Notes: generated by a model not told the origin, from the sequence alone. 52,729 nt of DNA from Thioalkalivibrio sp. XN8 (GCF_011058255.1 NZ_JAALFH010000049.1:1-52729); one strand, 5' to 3'. Positions 41,049 through 51,403 are shown, counted from the stretch's first letter. Numbers and translations: made by a program.

Positions 41049-41930
41049 TCAGGCCCCGGCACGCAGTCTCCGCTCGAGCCAGGCACGCAGCGGGGTGAGC
41101 TCGAGGCCGAAGCGCTCGGCGACGTCCTCCATCGGCACGGCATTGCCGCGCGCATAGGCCAGCATCAGGGCCGCGAGGCTGCGCTCCTGGGGGCTTGCTC
41201 CCCGCTTCACCCGGTCCTCGAGGTCCGCCGCAGCCACGTGCTCGATTGCCAGCTCGCGACCCGTCAGCGCCGCACACAAGGCCACGACCTCGAGCGGCGC
41301 CAGGGCCTCAGGCCCGCCGATCTCGAGCGTCGCGTTGCGGGCTTCCTCGCTGTCGACAGCCGCGGCGGCGAAATCCGCCACGTCGTCGCGCGCCACCCAG
41401 CTGATCGGGGCGCGCCCGTCGCCGTAGATCCGCACGCGGCCGGCCGCGAGGTCGAACCCCAGCGCCGGTGCCAGCCAGGACTCCATGAAATAGGACGGCC
41501 GCAACACGGTCCAGCTCATGCCGCTGTGCTTCAGGGTCCGTTCCACGGCGCGCTTGGCCAGCGTCAGGGGGTCGTCCTTGCCGATGGCGCCCGAGTAGGA
41601 GACATAGACGAAGCGCTCCACGCCCTCCTCCGCCGCCGCGGCCACCAGCGCCAGGTGCCCGTCCCGGTCGACGGCGTCGATGCTCTCGGCCGGGCGCCCC
41701 ATGGCCGTCATGCCGGATACCACGGTATCGCAGCCGCTGCAGGCTTCGCGCAGGGACTCCGGCTCGGCGAGATCCGCCTCGACCGGCCTGACCCCGATGG
41801 CCTCGAGCTCGGCGACCGCCTCGGGTGCGGACGTCGGCCGCACCATCCCGTAGACCGTTCCGCCTCTCTGCGTGAGCCGATGGCAGATCGCCCGCCCCAG
41901 CTCGCCCGTCGCCCCCGCGACCAGGATCAT
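41049..41930 (-). CDS. NmrA-like NAD(P)-binding oxidoreductase
   Basis: A 293-residue atypical SDR. The nucleotide motif MILVAGATGELGRAICHRL has the GATGELG variant of the GxxGxxG loop. VYVSYSGAIGK, TVLRPSYFMESWLAP and ISWVARDDVADFAAAAV are typical of the NmrA/HSCARG-like group, and the catalytic Tyr-x-x-x-Lys is not conserved. It could be a redox sensor or a quinone/ketone reductase; the substrate is unknown. ATG 41930 follows AAGGAG. A TTGACG-N17-TGAGAT promoter lies upstream. Confidence 0.83.
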   Translation of the reverse strand: MILVAGATGELGRAICHRLTQRGGTVYGMVRPTSAPEAVAELEAIGVRPVEADLAEPESLREACSGCDTVVSGMTAMGRPAESIDAVDRDGHLALVAAAAEEGVERFVYVSYSGAIGKDDPLTLAKRAVERTLKHSGMSWTVLRPSYFMESWLAPALGFDLAAGRVRIYGDGRAPISWVARDDVADFAAAAVDSEEARNATLEIGGPEALAPLEVVALCAALTGRELAIEHVAAADLEDRVKRGASPQERSLAALMLAYARGNAVPMEDVAERFGLELTPLRAWLERRLRAGA

Positions 41931-41988
41931 GGTACCTGCTCCTTCGTGACCAGCCCGTGCCGGCGCCATGCGGCGCCTGCAGCGCTGA

Positions 41989-42017
41989 ATCTCACGACTC
42001 CGGAGGCGCCGCGTCAA
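41989..42017 (-). promoter_or_regulatory. Sigma70-like promoter for the NmrA-like gene
   Basis: On the minus strand, TTGACG (42017-42012), a 17-bp spacer and TGAGAT (41994-41989) give a good -35 and a fair -10. Transcription would start near 41982 with a leader of about 50 nt, ending in AAGGAG before ATG 41930. It lies in the 118-bp gap after purL. Confidence 0.5.
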
Positions 42018-42048
42018 GTCCCGCGCGGCGCAGCAGGCAGCGGCAGGG

Positions 42049-45000
42049 TCAGCCGACCCAGGCGCGGGCGTTGCGGAACAGGCGCATCCAGGGGCTGTCC
42101 TCGCCCCACTCCTCGGGTCGCCAGGAATGCTGCACGGCGCGGAACACGCGCTCCGGATGCGGCATGGCGATGGTGACGCGGCCATCGGCGGAGACGAGGC
42201 CGGCGATGCCCGCCGGGGAGCCGTTCGGGTTGGCCGGGTAGGTCGTCGCCACGCGATCGTAGTTGTCCACGTAACGCAGCCAGACCAGCCCGGCCTCCTC
42301 GCAGGCCTCCTGGTGCTGCTCGTTGCGGAACTCGGCCCGGCCTTCGCCGTGGGAGACCACGATCGGCGTGACGCTCCCGGCCATCCCCGGTGTGAACACG
42401 CCGGCGGCGGGCTCGACCCGCACCAGCCCGAACCGCGCCTCGAACTGCTCCGAGCGGTTGCGCACGAAGCGCGGCCACAGGGCGGCGCCGGGGATGATCT
42501 CCTTCAGCGCCGCCATCATCTGGCAACCGTTGCAGATGCCGAGCGCGAAGGTGTCGCTGCGGGCGAAAAAGGCCTCGAACTGCTGGCGGGCGCGCGCGTT
42601 GAACAGGATGCTCTTGGCCCAGCCCTCGCCGGCGCCCAGCACGTCGCCGTAGGAGAAGCCGCCGCAGGCCACCAGGCCGCGGAACTCCGCCAGGCCGCGC
42701 CGCCCGCTGATCAGGTCGCTCATGTGGACATCGACGGCCTCGAAGCCGGCGCGGTGGAAGGCCGCGGCCATCTCCACCTGGCTGTTCACGCCCTGCTCGC
42801 GCAGGATTGCCACCCGCGGCCGCGCGCCGGCGGCAAAAAACGGCGCGGCAATGTCCTCTGCCGGGTCGAAGGTGAGCGCGGACCGCAGGCCCGGGTCCTC
42901 GTCGTCGAGGCGGGCCAGGTGCTCCTCGCGCGCGCATTCCGGGTGGTCCCGCAAGGCCTGCATGCGCCAGGTCACCTGGGACCAGGCGTCGCGCAGCTCG
43001 CGCCGCGATGCCTCCAGCAGCGCCTCCCCGCCGCGCCGGAAGCGGAGGCGTCCGTCCGTCGTCGGCCGGCCCAGGCGGTGGACGCACGCGCGCAGCCCGG
43101 CCACGGCGAAAACATCCAGCACCTCGGGGCTCGCGAACGCCGGCACCTGCAGCACGGCGCCGAGTTCCTCGTTGAACAGCACTGCCAGCGGTTCGCCGGC
43201 CAGCGGCGCCAGGTCGATATCGAGCCCGCAGTGGCCGGCGAAAGCCATCTCGGCCAGGGTGGCGAACAGGCCGCCGTCGGAACGGTCGTGGTAGGCGAGG
43301 ATTTCACCGCGCGCATTGAGGTCCTGGATCACCGCGAAGAAGGCGGCGAGGCGCGAGGGGTCGTCGAGATCGGGCGGCTCCTGCCCGATACAGCCGTACA
43401 CCTGCGCCAGCACGGCGCCGCCGAGCCGGTTGCGGCCGGCCCCCAGGTCGACCAGCAACAGCTCGGTCTCGCCGCGATCGAGCCGCAGCTGCGGGGTGAG
43501 CGTGCGGCGCGCGTCCTCCACCGGCGCGAAGGCCGACACGATCAGCGACAGCGGCGCCACGACGGCCCGCTCGCCGGCCGGCGTCTCCCAGCGGGTTCGC
43601 ATCGACAGCGAGTCCTTGCCGACGGGAATGGCGATCCCCAGCGCCGGGCACAGTGCCTCGCCGACCGCGCGCACGGTGTCGAACAGCGCGGCATCCTCGC
43701 CCGGCTCGCCGCAGGCCGCCATCCAGTTGGCCGACAGGCGCACATGGCCCAGCGAGGGGACGGCCGCCGCGGCGATGTTGGTAATGGCCTCGCCGACGGC
43801 CATGCGCCCCGACGCGGGTCCGTCCAGCAGCGCCAGCGGCGTCCGCTCGCCCATCGCCATGGCCTCGCCCGTCGTGCCGCGGTAGCCGGTAGTGGTCACG
43901 GCCACGTCGGCCACCGGCACCTGCCAGGGCCCGACCATCTGGTCGCGCGCCGTCAGCCCGCCGACGCTGCGGTCGCCGATGGTGACGAGGAAGGTCTTGT
44001 CCGCCACGGCCGGGAACCGCAGCACCCGCCGGGCCGCCTCGGCCAGCTCGATGTCCGCCGGCAGCGCGTCGCCGCGGCGGGCCACGCGCACCGCCTCGCG
44101 GGTCATGCGGGGCGGCTTGCCCAGCAGCACTTCCACCGGCATGTCGACCGGCGTGTTGCCGAACAGGCGGTCGCTGACCAAAAGCTGCCGCGCCGCCGTG
44201 GTCTCGCCCACATCGGCCCAGGGGCAGCGCTCCCGCGCGCAGATGGCGGCGAAAGCCTCCAGGCGTTCGGGCGCGACCGCGAGCACGTAGCGCTCCTGGG
44301 CCTCGTTGCACCAGATCGCCATGGGCGACATGCCCGGCTCGTCGTTCGGCACCTCGCGCAGCTCGATGCGGCCGCCGAGCTTGCTGTGGTCGATCACCTC
44401 CGGCAGGGCGTTGGACAGCCCGCCCGCACCGACGTCGTGGATCAGCATGATCGGGTTGTCGGCGCCCAGCGCCCAGCAGCGGTCGATCACTTCCTGGGCG
44501 CGACGCTGGATCTCCGGGTTGCCGCGCTGGACCGACGCGAAATCGAGGTCCTCGCTGCTCTCCCCGCTCGACATGGAAGACGCGGCGCCGCCGCCGAGGC
44601 CGATCAGCATCGCCGGGCCGCCGAGCACGATCAGGCGCGCGCCCGGGGTGACTTCGCCCTTGTCGACGTGCCCGGGCCGGACGTTGCCGAGCCCGCCGGC
44701 GATCATGATGGGCTTGTGATAGCCGCGCACCACGCCGTCCACGGTGAGCTCGCAGGTGCGGAAGTAGCCTGCCAGGTTGGGCCGGCCGAACTCGTTGTTG
44801 AAGGCCGCGGCGCCGATGGGCCCGTCGCGCATGATCTCCAGCGGCGTGGCGATACGGCCGGGGAACCCGGGCCCGCCCTGTTCCCAGGGCTGCTCGTGGC
44901 CGGGGATCCGCAGGTGCGAGACGGAGAAGCCGGCCAGCCCGGCCTTGGGCTTCGCCCCCAGCCCGGTCGCCCCCTCGTCGCGAATCTCGCCGCCGGAACC

Positions 45001-45930
45001 GGTCGCCGCGCCGGGGAACGGCGAGATCGCGGTCGGATGATTGTGGGTCTCCACCTTCATCAGGATGTGGACCGGCTCGGCCACGTAGTCGTAACGGCCG
45101 TCGGCCGGCGCCGGGAAGAAGCGCTCGCCAGGCCAGCCCGCCATCACCGCGGCGTTGTCGCGATAGGCCGACAGCACCCCGCCGGGGGACTTCTCGTGGG
45201 TGTTGCGGATCATCCCGAACAACGACTTCGGCTGCTGCTCGCCGTCGACGGTCCAGTCGGCGTTGAAGATCTTGTGCCGGCAGTGCTCGCTGTTGGCCTG
45301 GGCGAACATCATCAGCTCGGCGTCGGTGGGGTTGCGGGCGGTCTCGAGGTAGTGCGCCGCGAGGTAGTCGATCTCGTCCTCCGACAGCGCCAGGCCCAGC
45401 TCGCCGTTGGCCCGGGCCAGCGCCTCGCGACCACCGCCCAGCAGGTCGACAGACCCGAGCGGGGCCGGTTCGTGGCGCTCGAACAGGCGCGCCGCCTCAT
45501 CCATCCGCCGCACCACCGACTCGGTCATGCGGTCGTGGAGCACGGCCGCCACGGCCTCGATGTCCTCCTCGCCGAGCGGCCGCCGGGCGGCGACGTGCCA
45601 GGCGACGCCGCGCTCCAGGCGCCGCACCACGTCGAGGCCGCAGTTGCGGGCGATGTCGGTGGCCTTGCTGGACCAGGGCGAGATCGTGCCGAAGCGGGGG
45701 ACGACCAGCAGCACCTCGCCCTCCGGGAACGTGACGGCCCGGCTGGGCCCGTAACTCAGCAGGCGCTTGAGGAGCCGCAGTTCGCCGGGTTCCAGCTCGC
45801 GCTCGACGGCGGCGAAATGGACGTGCCGGGCCGCCACCTCGGTGACCGCGGGGCACACCGCGCGCAGGTCCTCCAGGAACTTGTCGAGCCGGAACTGCGA
45901 GTAGGCCGGCGCACCGGGCAGTGTCAGCAT
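42049..45930 (-). CDS. purL: Phosphoribosylformylglycinamidine synthase (large PurL)
   Basis: A 1293-residue single-chain FGAM synthase, the fourth step of purine synthesis. The N-terminal PurS-like region precedes the synthetase halves ([56 protein letters not shown]). The C-terminal class I glutaminase has the nucleophile Cys in [14 protein letters not shown] and [12 protein letters not shown]. Large PurL is the gammaproteobacterial form. ATG 45930 follows AGGAAACC. It lies 103 bp past the MBL-fold gene. Confidence 0.97.
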   Translation of the reverse strand: MLTLPGAPAYSQFRLDKFLEDLRAVCPAVTEVAARHVHFAAVERELEPGELRLLKRLLSYGPSRAVTFPEGEVLLVVPRFGTISPWSSKATDIARNCGLDVVRRLERGVAWHVAARRPLGEEDIEAVAAVLHDRMTESVVRRMDEAARLFERHEPAPLGSVDLLGGGREALARANGELGLALSEDEIDYLAAHYLETARNPTDAELMMFAQANSEHCRHKIFNADWTVDGEQQPKSLFGMIRNTHEKSPGGVLSAYRDNAAVMAGWPGERFFPAPADGRYDYVAEPVHILMKVETHNHPTAISPFPGAATGSGGEIRDEGATGLGAKPKAGLAGFSVSHLRIPGHEQPWEQGGPGFPGRIATPLEIMRDGPIGAAAFNNEFGRPNLAGYFRTCELTVDGVVRGYHKPIMIAGGLGNVRPGHVDKGEVTPGARLIVLGGPAMLIGLGGGAASSMSSGESSEDLDFASVQRGNPEIQRRAQEVIDRCWALGADNPIMLIHDVGAGGLSNALPEVIDHSKLGGRIELREVPNDEPGMSPMAIWCNEAQERYVLAVAPERLEAFAAICARERCPWADVGETTAARQLLVSDRLFGNTPVDMPVEVLLGKPPRMTREAVRVARRGDALPADIELAEAARRVLRFPAVADKTFLVTIGDRSVGGLTARDQMVGPWQVPVADVAVTTTGYRGTTGEAMAMGERTPLALLDGPASGRMAVGEAITNIAAAAVPSLGHVRLSANWMAACGEPGEDAALFDTVRAVGEALCPALGIAIPVGKDSLSMRTRWETPAGERAVVAPLSLIVSAFAPVEDARRTLTPQLRLDRGETELLLVDLGAGRNRLGGAVLAQVYGCIGQEPPDLDDPSRLAAFFAVIQDLNARGEILAYHDRSDGGLFATLAEMAFAGHCGLDIDLAPLAGEPLAVLFNEELGAVLQVPAFASPEVLDVFAVAGLRACVHRLGRPTTDGRLRFRRGGEALLEASRRELRDAWSQVTWRMQALRDHPECAREEHLARLDDEDPGLRSALTFDPAEDIAAPFFAAGARPRVAILREQGVNSQVEMAAAFHRAGFEAVDVHMSDLISGRRGLAEFRGLVACGGFSYGDVLGAGEGWAKSILFNARARQQFEAFFARSDTFALGICNGCQMMAALKEIIPGAALWPRFVRNRSEQFEARFGLVRVEPAAGVFTPGMAGSVTPIVVSHGEGRAEFRNEQHQEACEEAGLVWLRYVDNYDRVATTYPANPNGSPAGIAGLVSADGRVTIAMPHPERVFRAVQHSWRPEEWGEDSPWMRLFRNARAWVG

Positions 45931-46033
45931 GGTTTCCTGGGGACGGCGGGGCTGGATGGCCGCCAGAATTCTACTGCAGACATCGCCGCCTGCCCACCCG
46001 AACGGCGCGCTGCCGGGCCGTTGCCGGGCCGCT

Positions 46034-46792
46034 TCAGAGGGAGCGCCAGTCCAGCCCGTGGTGCTGGCGCGCCACCGCGATCTCTTCGGGCGGGCAGTCC
46101 AGCACCGTCGCCAGCGCCCTCTGTGCCAGCAGGGGCCGGTTGTTGTGGTCCGAGAGATGCAGCGCCACCAGGTGCCGCAGGCGGGCGATGTCGAGCTGCG
46201 CGAGCAGCTCCGCCGCCTGGGCATTGGAAAGGTGGCCCAGATCGCCGCCGACCCGCCGCTTCAGGGCCTCCGGGTACGGCCCCCGGGCGAGCATGCCCGC
46301 GTCGTGGTTGCACTCCAGCGCCAGCGCGTCGCAGCCCTGCAGGCTGGCGACCACGTGCGGCGTGACGCGGCCCAGGTCGGTGACGATGCCCAGCTTCACC
46401 GCGCCGTCGCCGAACAGGAACTGGCAGGGCTCGCGGGCATCGTGCGGCACCGGCACCGGCGTCACCTCGAAGGGACCGAGCGCCAGCGGCTCGTGGGCGT
46501 TGATCAGCTCCAGTCGCGGCGGCGGCGTCAGGCGAAAGCCCCGGGCCGTGCCGGCCGTCGCCAGCACCCGGATACCGTGGCGGGCCGCCAGGCGGGCGAC
46601 GCCGCCGATGTGGTCGGCATGCTCGTGGGTGACGAAAATCGCCTCGATGTCCTCCGGCGCCCGCCCGAGCTGGGCCAGCCTCGACCGGGCCGCTTTCAGC
46701 CCGAGCCCGCAGTCGATCATGACGCAGCAGCCGTCGGCCTCGACCAGCGCGGCATTGCCGCGGCTGCCACTGGCCAGCCAGGCGAAACGCAC
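46034..46792 (-). CDS. MBL-fold metallohydrolase (YycJ/WalJ-like)
   Basis: A 252-residue metallo-beta-lactamase-fold protein. The zinc motif HEHADH is at 56-61 ([11 protein letters not shown]). It starts [20 protein letters not shown], the typical YycJ-group N terminus, and has [19 protein letters not shown] and [15 protein letters not shown] near the C terminus. Members are probably nucleases or phosphodiesterases; the exact substrate is unknown. It lies 9 bp after DUF1820 and 103 bp before purL on the same strand. Confidence 0.87.
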   Translation of the reverse strand: MRFAWLASGSRGNAALVEADGCCVMIDCGLGLKAARSRLAQLGRAPEDIEAIFVTHEHADHIGGVARLAARHGIRVLATAGTARGFRLTPPPRLELINAHEPLALGPFEVTPVPVPHDAREPCQFLFGDGAVKLGIVTDLGRVTPHVVASLQGCDALALECNHDAGMLARGPYPEALKRRVGGDLGHLSNAQAAELLAQLDIARLRHLVALHLSDHNNRPLLAQRALATVLDCPPEEIAVARQHHGLDWRSL

Positions 46793-46801
46793 CGGCGCGG
46801 C

Positions 46802-47143
46802 CTACTTGCCCGCCGAGGAATCGCCGCCCGGGGCATAGACCGGCAGCGGGAACTGGGCGACGTTGCTCCCCTCCACCGCGCTGATCTTGCTGATCCCCTG
46901 CTGCTCCACCTCGTCCACCCGCAGCACGGAATGAAGCGGGATGTAACTGCGCCGGACGCCCGCAAATTCGGACCGGATCCGTTCCTCCGCGGGGTCGACC
47001 ACGACCGAGCTGCGCTCGCCGAAGACGAGCTCCTCGACCGCGAGAAAGCCGAACAGCTCGCCCTGGGACACGGACCGGGCATAGATCTCGTAGACCTTGC
47101 CCTGGTTGAGAAACAGCACCTTGAAGATTCGCTTGCTGGTCAT
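46802..47143 (-). CDS. DUF1820 family protein
   Basis: A 113-residue small protein with the family opening MTSKRIFKVLFLNQGKVYEI and ARSVSQGELFGFLAVEELVF, ending in IPLHSVLRVDEVEQQG. No catalytic residues are apparent and the function is unknown. ATG 47143 is selected because the family motif starts there; upstream codons are not conserved. It is divergent from the FHA gene with a 143-bp gap, and probably co-transcribed with the MBL-fold gene. Confidence 0.87.
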   Translation of the reverse strand: MTSKRIFKVLFLNQGKVYEIYARSVSQGELFGFLAVEELVFGERSSVVVDPAEERIRSEFAGVRRSYIPLHSVLRVDEVEQQGISKISAVEGSNVAQFPLPVYAPGGDSSAGK

Positions 47144-47286
47144 CGCGCTCACTGTCGGGGAGTAGATTCGGGGCCGAATACCCGGCGTTTCGTGATGCAG
47201 TTCACATAATGCAGCATTGTGGCCCGGCCGGAGTTCAACTATTTTTGCCCCATGGGTCCGCAAGTCAATGTTTCGCCGGATGGAAT

Positions 47287-48528
47287 ATGCCGCTTACGCT
47301 GAAGATCACCAGCAAGCAGAAGCACATCCTGGGTTCGGACAGCGTGCGGGTATTCACTGTGCATGGCGGCTCCATCGGGCGGGCCCCGGACAACGACTGG
47401 GTGCTGCCCGATCCTGACCGGTTCATCTCGGGCCATCATGCCAGCATAGATTATCGCGACGGCGCGTATTTCCTGCGCGACACCAGCACCAACGGCGTCT
47501 ACGTCAACCACTCCGAGCAGCCGGTAGGCCGGGGCACCCCGATCCGGCTCTACGACGGCGACGAGCTGCGCATGGGCGACTACCAGTTCCGCGCCAGCAT
47601 CATCGAGATCAGCCAGGACGAAGAGGAAGCGCGCGGCCCGCGGTTGCGGCGCAAGGAAGAAGACCCGGCCAAGCTGTCCGTGAAGCTGCTGAGCGAGCAC
47701 GCCGGCGACCAGGAGGACGAGATGGTGGCGACCGTCCGCTTCGCGGACGCCGGGCTCGACACCCAGACCGAGGTCGACCGCGACAAGGTCGCCGCTCTGA
47801 AGCAGGCCGAGTCCGCGCTCCTCTCGACCGGCGATGCGCTGGAACTCGACGCCGGCACGGCGGGGGGCGCGCCGGCACCGGCCGGGACCGGCCGCCGCGA
47901 TTTCACCGAGGCCGTCCGGCTGTTGCTCGAGCACGCGGGGCTGGAAGCCAGCAGCGTGTCGCGCGCGGACGAAGAGGAAATCATCGCCACGGCCGGGCGC
48001 ATGCTGAACGCCGCGGCCGAAGGCCTGCGGGCCCTGTTGCAGCAGCGGGGCTTCACCAAGAGCCAGTTCCGGATCAGCCAGACCGGATTCCAGGAGGCCG
48101 GCAACAATCCGCTCAAGCTCGCCCCGACGAGCCGGGAAGCGCTGGAGCAGATGTTCAACCTGCGGGAGGAGAGCGATCCCGGCGCCTACCTCGGCCCGCT
48201 GGAAGCGGTCGACAATGCCGTCCGCGACCTGCGCATCCACCAGTCGGCTACGCTCAAGGCCATGCAGGTCGCGGTCCGCGACCTCCTCGACCGCCTGGAC
48301 CCGGAAACGCTCGAGGAGCGGTTCAAGCAGGGCGCCAAGCCCGCCGGGCTGCTGGGCGGCTCGCCGAAAGCCCGCTACTGGGACCTGTACCAGGACGCCT
48401 ATCGGTCCATCGCCGGCTTCGCCGACGAGAACTTCGCGTCGGTGATCGGGGCGCGGTTCGCCGACGCCTACGATCGCGAGGTCCAGCTGGCCGCTACGCG
48501 CGAAGGGCGCAACCGGAAGCGGAGCTAG
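47287..48528 (+). CDS. tagH: FHA-domain protein of type VI secretion TagH/ImpI family
   Basis: A 413-residue protein. The N-terminal FHA domain (about 1-105) has the phosphothreonine-binding residues in GSIGRAPDNDW, FISGHHASIDY and DTSTNGVYVN. The C-terminal region (~265-310) reads GLRALLQQRGFTKSQFRISQ and NNPLKLAPTSREALEQMF, the TagH/ImpI signature. In T6SS, such proteins take part in threonine-phosphorylation control with PpkA. No other T6SS gene is in the window, so this looks like an orphan. ATG 47287 is used. The stop shares a palindromic CTAG with the convergent SDR gene. Confidence 0.85.
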   Translation: MPLTLKITSKQKHILGSDSVRVFTVHGGSIGRAPDNDWVLPDPDRFISGHHASIDYRDGAYFLRDTSTNGVYVNHSEQPVGRGTPIRLYDGDELRMGDYQFRASIIEISQDEEEARGPRLRRKEEDPAKLSVKLLSEHAGDQEDEMVATVRFADAGLDTQTEVDRDKVAALKQAESALLSTGDALELDAGTAGGAPAPAGTGRRDFTEAVRLLLEHAGLEASSVSRADEEEIIATAGRMLNAAAEGLRALLQQRGFTKSQFRISQTGFQEAGNNPLKLAPTSREALEQMFNLREESDPGAYLGPLEAVDNAVRDLRIHQSATLKAMQVAVRDLLDRLDPETLEERFKQGAKPAGLLGGSPKARYWDLYQDAYRSIAGFADENFASVIGARFADAYDREVQLAATREGRNRKRS

Positions 48529-49991
48529 TTCTCGCCGGCCAGGAGCCCGGGCGCCGCGCCCCCGTTTTCCGCGCGGCGCGCGATGGCCGTCGTCATCCGC
48601 TTGAAGATGAGCCCGTGGAAGGGCTCCAGCGGGTACCAGTACAGCAGGCCCCAGGCGCCCTTGGGATGCCAGTAGGCGGTCGCCGTGATGCGGGTGCCCC
48701 GGCCCTCGGGCTCCAGCTCGAACTCCAGGATGCCCGCGCCCGGCGCCTTCATGCCGAACAAGAGCGTGAGACGGCGTTCCGGCTCCAGCCCGATGACATG
48801 CCACGAGTCCACGGTGTCGCCGACCCGCAGCTCGGCCGCATTGCGCCGGCCGCGGCTCGTGCCCGGGCCGCCGATGAACCAGTCGGCCAGTTCCCGCAGC
48901 GTCCACAGCAGGTCCAGGGCGTAATAGCGGTTCTTCCCGCCGATGGCCGTCACCACGCGCCAGACCTCGGCCGGCGTCGCCGTCGTCACCGCGCTGCCGG
49001 AACTGCGCTTGGCATAGTAGGCGTAGTCCTGCCGGTAGTTGCGGTACATCAGCGCGCCCTCGGTCCAGCGGGACGCGACGGCGTTCTGCCGCTCCGCCTC
49101 CAGCGCCGCGCTCACCGCCTCGCGGTAGTCCAGCAGGCGTTGCGGCACCAGCCGCCGCAGCGGCTCCGGGTCGGCCGGGATCTCGTGGGCGAGCCCGCCG
49201 ATGAGCGCCCGCGCCACCGGTGTCGGCACTGCGGTGACCAGCCCCAGCCAGTAAGACGACAGCGTGGGCGACAGCACCGGCACCGGCACGATGAAGGGCC
49301 GCCGCCCGACCAGTTCGCCGTAGCTGCGCATCAGCTCCTCGTAGGACAGCATCTCGGGCCCGGCGGCGTCGTAGATCCGGCCGGCGCTCTCCTCGTGCTC
49401 CGGGATGCGGACCAGGTATTCCAGCAGGTTGTCGAGCGCGATCGGCGGCGTGCGCGCCCGCACCCAGCGCGGCGTGACCATCCCGGGCAGGGCGTTGACC
49501 AGGTCGCGGATCACCTCGAAGGCCGCCGAGCCGGGACCGACGATGATGCCGGCGCGGATCTCCGTGACGGGCACGCTGCCGTGGCGCAGCCGGTCGCCCG
49601 TCTCCTGGCGGGAGACGAGGTGCTCGGATTTCGCGCCCTCCGGGATCAGGCCGCCGAGATAGACGATACGGCGCACGCCGGCGCGCTCGGCCGCCGCCGC
49701 GAAATTGCCGGCGCACTCCAGGTCGATCCGGCCGAAATCCTCGCCGGCCGCCATGGAATGCACCAGGTAATAGGCGGTATCGACCCCCTGCAGCACGGGC
49801 TCGAGACTGTCCGGCTCGAGCGCGTCGGCGGACCTGCGCTCGACCGCCTCCCAGCCCGGGCGATCCAGCGCCGCGACGTCGCGGGAGACGGCGCGGACCT
49901 TGCGGCCGGCTTCGAGCAGCCGCGGCACCAGGTGCCCCCCGATATAGCCGCTGGCGCCGAACACCAGGTTGAGGGGCTGGCGGCGGGCCAT
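48525..49991 (-). CDS. SDR-family protein fused to DUF2867
   Basis: A 488-residue fusion. The N-terminal ~300 residues are an atypical SDR with GASGYIGGHLVPRLLEAG, AYYLVHSMAAGEDF, RIVYLGGLIPEG and EIRAGIIVGPGSAAF. The C-terminal ~150 residues are a DUF2867 / SRPBCC-like domain (GGKNRYYALDLLWTLREL, RVGDTVDSWHVIGLEPERR, YWHPKGAWGLLYWYPLEP). SDR-DUF2867 proteins are common but their reaction is unknown. The ATG overlaps the stop of the NDUFA9-like gene (TGATG). Confidence 0.86.
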   Translation of the reverse strand: MARRQPLNLVFGASGYIGGHLVPRLLEAGRKVRAVSRDVAALDRPGWEAVERRSADALEPDSLEPVLQGVDTAYYLVHSMAAGEDFGRIDLECAGNFAAAAERAGVRRIVYLGGLIPEGAKSEHLVSRQETGDRLRHGSVPVTEIRAGIIVGPGSAAFEVIRDLVNALPGMVTPRWVRARTPPIALDNLLEYLVRIPEHEESAGRIYDAAGPEMLSYEELMRSYGELVGRRPFIVPVPVLSPTLSSYWLGLVTAVPTPVARALIGGLAHEIPADPEPLRRLVPQRLLDYREAVSAALEAERQNAVASRWTEGALMYRNYRQDYAYYAKRSSGSAVTTATPAEVWRVVTAIGGKNRYYALDLLWTLRELADWFIGGPGTSRGRRNAAELRVGDTVDSWHVIGLEPERRLTLLFGMKAPGAGILEFELEPEGRGTRITATAYWHPKGAWGLLYWYPLEPFHGLIFKRMTTAIARRAENGGAAPGLLAGEN

Positions 49992-50920
49992 CAGGCGGCT
50001 TCTTTCACGTAGGAGAGATTGCCCGGCTCGAAGCGCTGCGGCCCGATGCCGAACAGCTGCCAGGCCTCGCTGCCGTCACAGGCGTTGCCTTCCAGCAGCA
50101 TGGTGAGCTGGGCCCGCGTCACCGGGAACCAGGCGAAGCGGTCGAACAGGGCTGCCGCGGCGCGAGTCAGGGCCACCGGCGTCGGCACCTTGAACTTCCG
50201 CTTCCCGGCCGCGGCGGCGATGATGTCCAGGATCTCGCGCCATTCCGGCGCCTGCGGCCCGCCGAGAGGGAAGATGCGACCGACGCTGGCCGGCGTCTCG
50301 AGCGCGCGAACGAACGCTTCGGCCACGTTCTCCACCGCGACCGGCGACATGCGGAAGCGGCCCGCGTCCGTGGGCAGCAGCCCCTCGTGGAACAGCGGGG
50401 CCGGGATCGGCGGCGCCAGCATCTGCGCGTACAGCATGCTGCAGAACTCCTCGCGACCGCGCGGCTCGCCGAACACGACCGAGGGCCGGAACACCGTCCA
50501 GTCGAGGCCGCTCGCGGCGAGGTACTGCTCGGCGCGCCACTTCGTGGACTGGTAACCCGTGCCGTCGGGCTTGACGCCGTTGGCGCTCATCAGGATGAAC
50601 CGCTGCACGCCGGCGCGCGACGCCGCGTCCATGGCTCGCACCGCGCCCTCGTAATGCATTTTTTCCCAGGTGATGCCCTGGCGGGGGAACTCGCGGATCA
50701 GGCCGATGTTGTAGATCGCGGCGTCGGCGCCGGCCAGGCACTCCGCCACGGCGCCGGCATCCTCGATCTCGCCGGGCACGATCTCGCAGCGCTCCGTCTG
50801 CACCACCCTGGACTCGCTGCCGGGCCGCACCAGCAGCCGTGGCGTGTGGCCGTGGGCTACCAGCGTGTCGACGAGATAGCTGCCGACGAAGCCCGTGCCG
50901 CCGAACAGGGCGACTTTCAT
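49991..50920 (-). CDS. NDUFA9-like NAD(P)H-binding protein
   Basis: A 309-residue atypical SDR resembling the complex I accessory subunit NDUFA9. It starts MKVALFGGTGFVGSYLVDTL and has FILMSANGVKPDGTGYQSTK, WTVFRPSVVFGEPRG, and GRIFPLGGPQAPEWREILDI. Bacterial members are often annotated as complex I NDUFA9 family, but their role is not established. It overlaps the DCC gene (ATGA) upstream and the SDR-DUF2867 gene downstream. The three are likely translated as one operon. Confidence 0.87.
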   Translation of the reverse strand: MKVALFGGTGFVGSYLVDTLVAHGHTPRLLVRPGSESRVVQTERCEIVPGEIEDAGAVAECLAGADAAIYNIGLIREFPRQGITWEKMHYEGAVRAMDAASRAGVQRFILMSANGVKPDGTGYQSTKWRAEQYLAASGLDWTVFRPSVVFGEPRGREEFCSMLYAQMLAPPIPAPLFHEGLLPTDAGRFRMSPVAVENVAEAFVRALETPASVGRIFPLGGPQAPEWREILDIIAAAAGKRKFKVPTPVALTRAAAALFDRFAWFPVTRAQLTMLLEGNACDGSEAWQLFGIGPQRFEPGNLSYVKEAA

Positions 50921-51303
50921 GCCTTGCTCCCTGCGCCCGGCACCGGGCACGTCCCGCTGCTGCAGCGCTTTTCGAACCTGCCCCGACTGTGCCAGCGATA
51001 GGCCCGGTCGAACAAGCGCCGCAGTCCCGCAGCCCGCACCAGCCGCGACACCCAGCGCCAGCCCGGCAGCTGGTCCCACAGCAGCAGGAAGGCGTCGCCG
51101 CCTGCCACCAGCCGGCCCGAGCGGTCGCGCACGTGCAGGGTTTCCATCGCCGCCGCGAAGCTCACGCCCTCGGGCGCCAGGGCCTCGGGCTGTTCCATGA
51201 GGTCCACCCACTCGGTGCGCCGCGCCCAGTCCCGGCCCCGCCAGTGGGCCGCGCCGGCGGCGCACACCGGGCAGCCGCTGTCGAAGTAAACGATCGTTTT
51301 CAT
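50917..51303 (-). CDS. DCC-family thiol-disulfide oxidoreductase-like protein (DUF393)
   Basis: A 128-residue protein with the family motif DSGCPVC (Cys11, Cys14) in a thioredoxin-like context (KTIVYFDSGCPVCAAGAAHW), followed by FLLLWDQLPGWRW. DCC proteins are small predicted oxidoreductases. It is the first gene of the trio, with an ATG at 51303, and its stop overlaps the NDUFA9-like start (ATGA). It is divergent from ubiE with a 100-bp gap. Confidence 0.85.
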   Translation of the reverse strand: MKTIVYFDSGCPVCAAGAAHWRGRDWARRTEWVDLMEQPEALAPEGVSFAAAMETLHVRDRSGRLVAGGDAFLLLWDQLPGWRWVSRLVRAAGLRRLFDRAYRWHSRGRFEKRCSSGTCPVPGAGSKA

Positions 51304-51345
51304 GGCCGTGCTTTCGTGCCGGAAGGGGTGGCCGGATTCGGGTTC

Positions 51346-51373
51346 TTGCCGCCCGCCGGGCCCTGCCTTAAGG
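51346..51373 (+). promoter_or_regulatory. Possible promoter for ubiE
   Basis: TTGCCG at 51346-51351, a 16-bp spacer and TTAAGG at 51368-51373 are a weak sigma70-like pair in the divergent gap. The predicted start near 51380 would leave a short leader with AGGGG at 51391-51395 before the GTG start. Confidence 0.3.
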
Positions 51374-51403
51374 TACCCCGGCCAACAGCCAGGGGCGCGC
51401 AGC

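Noticed and set aside
42127-46365. A very long open frame on the plus strand opposite purL
   Set aside because: It lies entirely antisense to purL and its neighbour, has low-complexity Arg/Gly/Ala/His-rich translation with no known motif, and reflects the extreme third-position GC bias. purL is certain on the other strand.
47287-48528. A type VI secretion gene cluster
   Set aside because: Only the single TagH-like gene is present; no sheath, baseplate, VgrG or ClpV gene is in the window.
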